A stretch of DNA of 25,845 nucleotides from Clostridia bacterium (lineage in GTDB: Bacteria > Bacillota > Clostridia > Christensenellales > Borkfalkiaceae): positions 1 to 25,845 of the forward strand of contig JAGCMG010000027.1 in NCBI GenBank assembly GCA_017646555.1, read 5' to 3'. The notes beneath the pieces are model-generated. The model had not been told where the DNA came from. It searched no databases and was given only the letters and a program-made list of their open reading frames with translations. How positions within the stretch are numbered: the stretch's first letter is position 1; each line of letters begins with the position of its first letter. Below, one piece after another: positions 21,149-25,845 of the stretch. Made by a program: the position numbers and the translations under genes.

Positions 21149-21442
21149 ATGATTAAAACGTTAAATGAAAATTTGCGTGAATTAAGGGTTGCAAAAGGAA
21201 TAAATCAAAGTGAATTAGGTCAACTTCTGGGGGTTACTAAACAATGTGTTTCTAACTGGGAAAACGATAATGTTTTGCCATCTATTGAAATGCTTGTTAA
21301 AATTGCCGATTATTTTAACGTATCGTGCGATTATTTACTTGGGCGAACAAGTTCTAAAATCTTAAACGTAAGTGATTTAAACACCGAACAAATAACGATT
21401 ATATCTTCTATAATAAAAGAATTTGAAAAATCAAAGCACTAA
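21149..21442 (+). CDS. XRE-family helix-turn-helix regulator (97 aa)
   Basis: A compact Cro/CI-type regulator. The HTH fills residues 5-62: LRELRVAKGINQSELGQLLG (split: LRELRVAKG, INQSELGQLLG), VTKQCVSNWENDNVLPS, MLVKIADYFNVSCDYLLG. A short C-terminal helix (NTEQITIISSIIKEFEKSKH) may serve for dimer contact. I choose ATG 21149, which follows AGAGGG; in-frame codons upstream (TTG 21116, ATG 21122) overlap the -10 region. It probably controls the divergent zinc-finger gene and itself. The last codons lie inside the repeat shared with 20628-20673. Confidence 0.88.
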   Translation: MIKTLNENLRELRVAKGINQSELGQLLGVTKQCVSNWENDNVLPSIEMLVKIADYFNVSCDYLLGRTSSKILNVSDLNTEQITIISSIIKEFEKSKH

Positions 21443-21471
21443 AAAAGGCACCGAAAGGTGCCTTTTGTTTT
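21426..21471. repeat. 46-bp repeat with terminator hairpin, copy B (loop GAAA)
   Basis: AAAAGGCACC-GAAA-GGTGCCTTTT hairpin (21443-21466) inside the repeat shared with 20628-20673. It terminates the plus-strand XRE gene (T run TTTTGTTTTTTT) and the minus-strand rpsF-ssb-rpsR operon (six T). Confidence 0.92.
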
Positions 21472-21476
21472 TTTGA

Positions 21477-21725
21477 TTATTCGCCTTTGAAAGGGAGTAA
21501 ATCAACGAGTCTTGCTCTCTTAATTGCGACTGCTAAAACTCTTTGGTGTTTAGCACATACGCCAGTCATACGACGTGGTAAAATCTTACCTTTTTCCGTA
21601 ACGTATTTCTTTAAGGTTGCAATATCTTTGTAATCGATAGCTTCTACTTTGTTCTGACAGAAAGAACATACCTTTCTTCTTGGAACTCTTTTAACTACCT
21701 TTTTTACAGGTTTATTTTCTTCCAT
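21477..21725 (-). CDS. rpsR: 30S ribosomal protein S18
   Basis: An 82-residue S18 with a basic N-terminus, RRKVCSFCQNKVEAIDYKD, LKKYVTEKGKILPRRMTGVC (split here: LKKYVTEKGKILP, RRMTGVCAKHQR) and VAIKRARLVDLLPF. The CxxC plus CAKH residues are the zinc-binding (C+) form. I start at ATG 21725, which has AAGGAGATG upstream; a longer frame exists but runs into ssb. Last gene of the rpsF-ssb-rpsR operon. Confidence 0.98.
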   Translation of the reverse strand: MEENKPVKKVVKRVPRRKVCSFCQNKVEAIDYKDIATLKKYVTEKGKILPRRMTGVCAKHQRVLAVAIKRARLVDLLPFKGE

Positions 21726-21744
21726 AATACATCTCCTTAAATGA

Positions 21745-22146
21745 TTAGAACGGCAATTGATTGTCGTCAATCGCTTCTAAAACAGGTCTTTTTCTTTCAA
21801 TCGGTGCGATATCTTCGCCGTCTTGGCTGTTTTTCGGTGTTAAGAATTCAACTTCACTTGCAACGATATCGGTAACGGTTCTCTTTACGCCGTCCTTATC
21901 TTCGTAGGAACGATTTTGTAAACTACCTACTACGCAAACTTTGTTGCCTTTTCTTAAATATCTACCACAAACTTCAGCCCTGCCACGCCATACCGTAACG
22001 TTGAAAAAGTCCGTTTCTCTTGTACCATCGCTTGATGAGTAATCCCTTGATACTGCAATTGAAAATTTGCATACGGCTACGCCGTTAGGGGTTTCCGAAA
22101 GCTCTGGGTCTTTAGTTAAATTACCTATTAAAATAACTTTGTTCAT
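21745..22146 (-). CDS. ssb: Single-stranded DNA-binding protein
   Basis: A 133-residue SSB. The OB fold spans 1-105 (MNKVILIGNLTKDPELSETP, TDFFNVTVWRGRAEVCGRYL, KGNKVCVVGSLQNRSYEDKDG). A short linker is followed by the acidic tip DDNQLPF, which recruits replication and repair proteins. It sits between rpsF and rpsR, the usual order in Bacillota, 19 bases from each. It coats single-stranded DNA in replication, repair and recombination. The linker is shorter than in B. subtilis SsbA. Confidence 0.97.
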   Translation of the reverse strand: MNKVILIGNLTKDPELSETPNGVAVCKFSIAVSRDYSSSDGTRETDFFNVTVWRGRAEVCGRYLRKGNKVCVVGSLQNRSYEDKDGVKRTVTDIVASEVEFLTPKNSQDGEDIAPIERKRPVLEAIDDNQLPF

Positions 22147-22165
22147 AGTTTTCCTCCTCGGCGTA

Positions 22166-22447
22166 TTAGGCTCTGGTAATGAGTCTTCTCATTATGCCTT
22201 CGCTGATGCCAATTACTCTCTTAAGTTCCTGTACGAACTCTGGTGAGCATTCGAAAGTAGTCAAAACGTAAAAACCTTCATTCTTGAACTGAATAGGATA
22301 TTGAAGTTTTTTCATACCCCATTTGTCAGTTGAAAGAACGTTACCGCCGTTAGCAGTAATTAAGTCTTCCATCTTTTTGATGACTGCTTCTCTTGCTTCA
22401 TCCGTAAGTTCTGGATGTAAGATGCAAAGCATTTCATACTTGTTCAT
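22166..22447 (-). CDS. rpsF: 30S ribosomal protein S6
   Basis: A 93-residue S6: NKYEMLCILHPELTDEARE, KWGMKKLQYPIQFKNEGFYV and a final GISEGIMRRLITR, all family features. It pairs with S18 on the 30S platform. First gene of rpsF-ssb-rpsR. GGGAGGTAAAATTT precedes the ATG. The leader contains a strong hairpin (22473-22493) that may be part of an S6:S18 feedback site. Confidence 0.97.
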   Translation of the reverse strand: MNKYEMLCILHPELTDEAREAVIKKMEDLITANGGNVLSTDKWGMKKLQYPIQFKNEGFYVLTTFECSPEFVQELKRVIGISEGIMRRLITRA

Positions 22448-22472
22448 AAATTTTACCTCCCGGTCTTATTCG

Positions 22473-22493
22473 GATTACGAATCTCTCGTAATC
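22473..22493 (-). promoter_or_regulatory. Leader hairpin of the rpsF operon, possible S6:S18 autoregulatory element
   Basis: GAUUACGA (22486-22493) pairs perfectly with UCGUAAUC (22473-22480), loop GAGAU, followed by CCGAAUAAGACCGG and the ribosome site. S6:S18 leader motifs in other Bacillota present a conserved CCG to the protein pair; here CCG occurs just 3' of the stem. The match to the known motif is only partial. Confidence 0.45.
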
Positions 22494-22504
22494 AAGGTTT
22501 TATT

Positions 22505-22533
22505 ATAATAGCAAAGTTTTTTCACTTTGTCAA
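22505..22533 (-). promoter_or_regulatory. Sigma-A promoter of rpsF-ssb-rpsR
   Basis: TTGACA (22528-22533) perfect, 17-base spacer, TATTAT (22505-22510) on the minus strand. Transcription should start near 22499, at the edge of the leader hairpin. Confidence 0.85.
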
Positions 22534-22577
22534 TTATTTTCATTAGCGTTTAAAATATTGTTAAACGCGCTTTTTAT

Positions 22578-22607
22578 CCCCCTTTTTAAGTTAAAGGGGG
22601 AATTTTT
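22578..22607. terminator. Hairpin after the giant repeat-protein gene
   Basis: CCCCCTTT (22578-22585) pairs perfectly with AAAGGGGG (22593-22600), 7-base loop. The T run is on the plus strand (ATTTTTATT). On the minus strand, where the gene ends at 22609, the stem is followed by GATAAAAAG, so termination there would be without a U tract. Confidence 0.6.
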
Positions 22608-22608
22608 A

Positions 22609-25600
22609 TTAGCCTGCTAAAAGAATTTTTTCAATAAGCGCTTGAATTGCATCACCTATCGTGCTATCAAATACGCCGTAAACTACTGAGCCGCTTGTAG
22701 TTATCGTACCGGTTGTTGCAATACCGATATCTATCATATACTTAATCTTTAACGCGTCAGTATGAATTTCAACTTCGTTATTTTCGAAGTTACCAACCGT
22801 TGCGTTGTTATTAACGACAATCGTATCGTATGCACCGAAAGATGCGCTGGTTTTTTCGCTATTAGGCGTATTATCACTATGAGTGGTTAACATTAAGTGC
22901 CAGAAGTTAGCGTCACTATTAATTACGTAATACTTAGTTAAAGTATCAAGCGAACTATAAGTATATTCGCCGTTTAACACGTTGAAACTACCGTCTACTA
23001 AGGTATAAGTGTTATTGCCGTCAAAGGTGTAAAGAGCCATATCAGAAGTGTAACTTGAAGTTACGGTTACTTCAGTAAACAACTCAACGCCAGCAAATTC
23101 TAAGAGTGAAAGATTTGCTAAGGTTTCGGCAAAATTGCCTACGGTTGCACCCTTTTCAATAAGCATATCGATATACTTATCGCCTGAAGATTGACCTTCT
23201 CCTATACCCATAGCTTCTTTAATTGTTAAGCCTTTAATGTTGCCAGCAAAGTCTACGTTACCGATATCGGTAATGAGCGTGCCTGCAGGAAGAACTTGTG
23301 CTAAAATCTTGGTTGCGCCGTCGCCGTAGTTACCCGTTACGTTGCCGAATTCATCAGTAACTAAGATTACTTCCGAAACGGTTAAACTGTTAAGTCTATC
23401 GTCGATTTCAGATACTTTTATCTTGCTACCGTCGGCAGGGTTGTAAGCAATCGCTTTTAAGATGTGGTTTGCATTAACCGTGTTTTCGCCAAGGAAGTCA
23501 GCAAGCGTTACGTCAGTATCGTCGGTACTAAAGCCTTCACCCATAAAGAGTTCAGCAAGAGTCGTCGTGCCTGGTAAGAATTTTCTTAACATATCGTATT
23601 GCGCGTCAGTTGCGTAACCGTCGATAAGTTCGGAAATGGTCATAAAGTTAATTCTATTGAGTAAATCGTCGCCACGAACACCGTCACAATATCTATTATC
23701 CGAACCGTCGTATGCTTCGTAAATATAATTGCCGTTAGCGTCTAAAATAAAGTGCTTTTGAGTGGTGATTTCCGAAATAGTACCGTTATTGTTAAAGTAG
23801 GTAGTATCAGTTTGCTTACTAATAGTGTAACTAATTCTATTGCCTTCTCTATCGTAAATGCTAATTGCTAACTCAGTACCTTCTGCGTTTGCAAGACCTT
23901 TTTCTGCGAAGTATTCAACAGTAAGGCGTTTTGCAAGGATTTTTTCCATAAGGTAAGACGGTCTTAATTGTAATAATGTTTCAAATACTAACGGAATATC
24001 AAGCACGTCCCAAAGTTTTGTGAGGTCGATTTGAATAATTTCGTCGTTTGAATTTCTAATAAGAACGTCGTTAAGGCAAAGTTCTTGACACGATTGTAAA
24101 CCGAAAAGTTCAAGGTCAAAGCCTACGGATGATGCTAAGTTGCCAACTTTAATTTCAAATACGTTTGCTAAAAGTTCGCCAACTTTTAAGCGTGTAGTGC
24201 CGTCTTTCGCGTCAATCAAGAGAACGTCGTAAATATCGTTGATATCAATACCCATACCGCTGAACATACCTGCAAAGTCAAAGCCCATTTCAGTTAATGC
24301 GTCAACGATATCGTAAACAACTATATCGGTAAAGTTAAATACTCTATTTAACGTAGCGTTTGCGTTAAGGTTAGTGCCGTTTTCTTTTGCTACTAAGTCA
24401 ACTACTGGGTCGAAAGCAGATAAGTCAAAGCCTATGCCCTTAACTGCGTTAAGTAAGCCTTTAACAGTAATATCTGAATCTTCGTTCATAATACCGAATA
24501 CTCTATCCATCACTTGACCGATAGTAAGTTCGTTACCGCCAGCATCTAATACCAAATAGTTGATAACGCTATCGAACGCTTCTAACGAAATGATATCGCC
24601 TACAGCATCTATCGCTTTTTTAGCAGAAATATCCGAGTAGTCAGTCATTAAGTTGTTAATTCTTGTTAACACACCACCAACGGTTACTGATGAACCGTCG
24701 TCGTATTTAACTAAAAGATTAATGATATTTTCAAACGCTGATAAATCCATAATATCGGTTGAAACTGCGTTTACTAACTCGTCAGCGTATACATCGGATT
24801 CGCCGTCAATCATTAATGTGTTAAATCTGGTCATTACTTGACCGATGGTGAGTTCATTATTGTTATTATCTAATACAAATACGTTAATAATATTATTAAA
24901 TCTTGATAAATCAATAATATCGTTTGCTGCGTCTATTGCCTTTTTAGCAGATACTCCGTTAGTGTCCGTAGTAATATTTCTTATTCTATCGAACACACCC
25001 GAAATGGTAAGTTTATTGCCAGCATCGTCAAGTACTAATAAATTTATTATGTTATTAAATCTTGACAAATCCATTAAATCGGTTGAAACTGCATCTACTA
25101 AATCTTTTGCGATTATCGTGCATTGGTCAGTCGTTATCGTACCAAAGATTTCAAGAGTACCAGCAAGCGTTAATTTTGTCGTGCCGTCGTACGCGAATAC
25201 ATTAATAATATTAGAGAATTCGTCTAACAACTTAACGTTTGATGCCAACGCTTCTACAACGTCGATAGTGTAAAGGTCGTCAAAATTCATTACTTGATTA
25301 TAAGTGCCGTAAACCGTGAGCGCTTTCGTGCTATCGTTTGCGTCGTAGCAAATTAAATCAAGAAGTTCTTGCATTTCGCTTAAATCAAAGATTTCAGCAT
25401 CTTTAAGTGCGTTGATGATATCAATGGTGTAAATATCACAATCTGGCGTTAAGATAGCGCTAAATCTTGAAATCAAATCATAGAGATTAACTGCGCCAGT
25501 TTTATTTGCTGGGTCGGTGTATGCAAACACTTCAACAATAGGACGGAACTTATTAACGTCCATAACAGTATCGCCTGTTTCAGGGCTGATTGAGTTGAAA

Positions 25601-25845
25601 AGGTCGATTACCGTAACAGACGAATCTTCAGCCATTAAATTTAAGGCTTTATCTAAGGTATCGTCAATAGTAAGTCTATCGCCGTTATCTGCTAATGCAA
25701 ATACTTCAATAATGCCGTAGAACTTATCTAATAAGTCACTCATTATTCCCGCTTCAATTAAAGCGTCTACTAAGTCTAAGGTTTTGATAGTGCTCGTGAT
25801 ATTAAGAATTATATCAAAGGTTTCACCTACGGTGTATTTGCCAGT
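22609..25845 (-). CDS. C-terminal part of a very large repeat protein (start outside window)
   Basis: Not recognised. The frame is open from the right edge: 34 codons precede the ATG at 25743, there is no ribosome site at that ATG, and the upstream codons continue the repeat pattern (YTVGETFDIILN... DLVDALIEAG). So at least 1078 residues are visible and the real start is outside. The first 500 or so residues are repeats of 49-61 residues of the form LTIGxVxxRIxxL...DAVxxIxDLSxFxNIINLLVLDxxGN. The centre is less repetitive (EKILAKRLTVEYFAEKG; NGTISEITTQKHFILDANGN). The last 200 residues contain FWHLMLTTHSDNTPNSEKTS and end IGDAIQALIEKILLAG without a sorting signal, membrane helix or anchor. 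Composition is acidic, Asn/Asp-rich and cysteine-poor, as in surface or secreted proteins. An adhesin or surface-layer role is only a guess. Confidence 0.8.
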   Translation of the reverse strand, partial: TGKYTVGETFDIILNITSTIKTLDLVDALIEAGIMSDLLDKFYGIIEVFALADNGDRLTIDDTLDKALNLMAEDSSVTVIDLFNSISPETGDTVMDVNKFRPIVEVFAYTDPANKTGAVNLYDLISRFSAILTPDCDIYTIDIINALKDAEIFDLSEMQELLDLICYDANDSTKALTVYGTYNQVMNFDDLYTIDVVEALASNVKLLDEFSNIINVFAYDGTTKLTLAGTLEIFGTITTDQCTIIAKDLVDAVSTDLMDLSRFNNIINLLVLDDAGNKLTISGVFDRIRNITTDTNGVSAKKAIDAANDIIDLSRFNNIINVFVLDNNNNELTIGQVMTRFNTLMIDGESDVYADELVNAVSTDIMDLSAFENIINLLVKYDDGSSVTVGGVLTRINNLMTDYSDISAKKAIDAVGDIISLEAFDSVINYLVLDAGGNELTIGQVMDRVFGIMNEDSDITVKGLLNAVKGIGFDLSAFDPVVDLVAKENGTNLNANATLNRVFNFTDIVVYDIVDALTEMGFDFAGMFSGMGIDINDIYDVLLIDAKDGTTRLKVGELLANVFEIKVGNLASSVGFDLELFGLQSCQELCLNDVLIRNSNDEIIQIDLTKLWDVLDIPLVFETLLQLRPSYLMEKILAKRLTVEYFAEKGLANAEGTELAISIYDREGNRISYTISKQTDTTYFNNNGTISEITTQKHFILDANGNYIYEAYDGSDNRYCDGVRGDDLLNRINFMTISELIDGYATDAQYDMLRKFLPGTTTLAELFMGEGFSTDDTDVTLADFLGENTVNANHILKAIAYNPADGSKIKVSEIDDRLNSLTVSEVILVTDEFGNVTGNYGDGATKILAQVLPAGTLITDIGNVDFAGNIKGLTIKEAMGIGEGQSSGDKYIDMLIEKGATVGNFAETLANLSLLEFAGVELFTEVTVTSSYTSDMALYTFDGNNTYTLVDGSFNVLNGEYTYSSLDTLTKYYVINSDANFWHLMLTTHSDNTPNSEKTSASFGAYDTIVVNNNATVGNFENNEVEIHTDALKIKYMIDIGIATTGTITTSGSVVYGVFDSTIGDAIQALIEKILLAG
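24369..25845 (-). repeat. Coding tandem repeats of about 53-61 codons in the large repeat protein
   Basis: Counting from the ATG at 25743, unit starts fall near residues -31, 24, 85, 142, 191, 245, 298, 353, 406 and 459. Units from 191 on alternate between two types: 'DAVSTD(L/I)MDLS' at 191 and 298, and 'SAKKAIDA..DII' at 245 and 353, so the higher-order period is about 107 codons. Most unit boundaries start with LT or VT followed by a hydrophobic residue. Confidence 0.85.

Noticed and set aside
21726..21770. Longer N-terminus for S18 starting at 21770
   Set aside because: It overlaps the end of ssb, and the ATG at 21725 has a strong ribosome site and gives the usual S18 length.
24845..25273. 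Plus-strand frame of 142 codons inside the large repeat protein gene
   Set aside because: Antisense shadow of the repeated codons; its apparent repeats mirror the minus-strand units.
25743..25743. ATG at 25743 as the start of the large repeat protein
   Set aside because: The frame stays open to the window edge, the upstream codons continue the repeat pattern and no ribosome site precedes this ATG.
24369..25845. Regularly spaced repeats that might be taken for a CRISPR array
   Set aside because: The period is about 160 bases, copies diverge as protein repeats do, and the frame is open throughout.

Overview
The window looks like chromosomal DNA of a low-GC Bacillota, most likely an uncultured gut-type Clostridia. 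The reasons are AT-rich DNA, near-consensus sigma-A promoters, strong AAGGAG ribosome binding sites, ECF-type vitamin transporters behind FMN and TPP riboswitches, an MsmX-type ABC ATPase, the nth/obg/yhbY and nadD/yqeK/rsfS housekeeping genes and an rpsF-ssb-rpsR operon. No 16S gene or other marker allows a genus to be named. I see no prophage, insertion sequence, tRNA, rRNA or CRISPR array.

Layout. Positions 1-1000 (minus strand) hold an FMN riboswitch with its terminator. They control one open frame that joins a RibU-type riboflavin S-component to TsaE, the ATPase of tRNA t6A synthesis; the frame runs off the left edge. Positions 1314-6038 hold a conserved housekeeping block (nth, obg, yhbY, nadD-yqeK fusion, rsfS), all on the minus strand, split by an opposite-strand membrane-protein gene at 2941-3717. 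Positions 6156-7627 hold a divergent pair, a DUF3343 Se/S-carrier-like protein and a cysteine-desulfurase-like enzyme. Two unknown 97-residue proteins follow. Next is an operon of a PucR/CdaR-type regulator and an S41 protease (8368-10716). Then comes a two-gene secreted operon: a lipoprotein and a 1171-residue lipase-like/leucine-rich-repeat protein (10913-15094).

The right half holds an orphan MsmX/UgpC-like ABC ATPase, a YfbR-like HD phosphohydrolase and a ThiT thiamine transporter with an unusual five-helix N-terminal extension behind a TPP riboswitch. A 480-base gene-free stretch (18709-19186) follows, with a candidate small RNA and two copies of a 70-bp repeat. After it come a MATE exporter, a small zinc-finger membrane protein divergent from an XRE regulator (bracketed by two copies of a 46-bp terminator whose loops are inverted relative to each other), and the rpsF-ssb-rpsR operon. 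The window closes with the 3' part of a very large repeat protein that continues past the right edge.

Most unusual points: the RibU-TsaE fusion under FMN control; the second vitamin transporter (ThiT) that is also extended and riboswitch-controlled; the 18.8-19.15 kb intergenic region; a near-identical palindrome upstream of both the PucR-type regulator and the ABC ATPase; and the inverted-loop terminator pair. All functional statements come from reading motifs by eye, without database searches.
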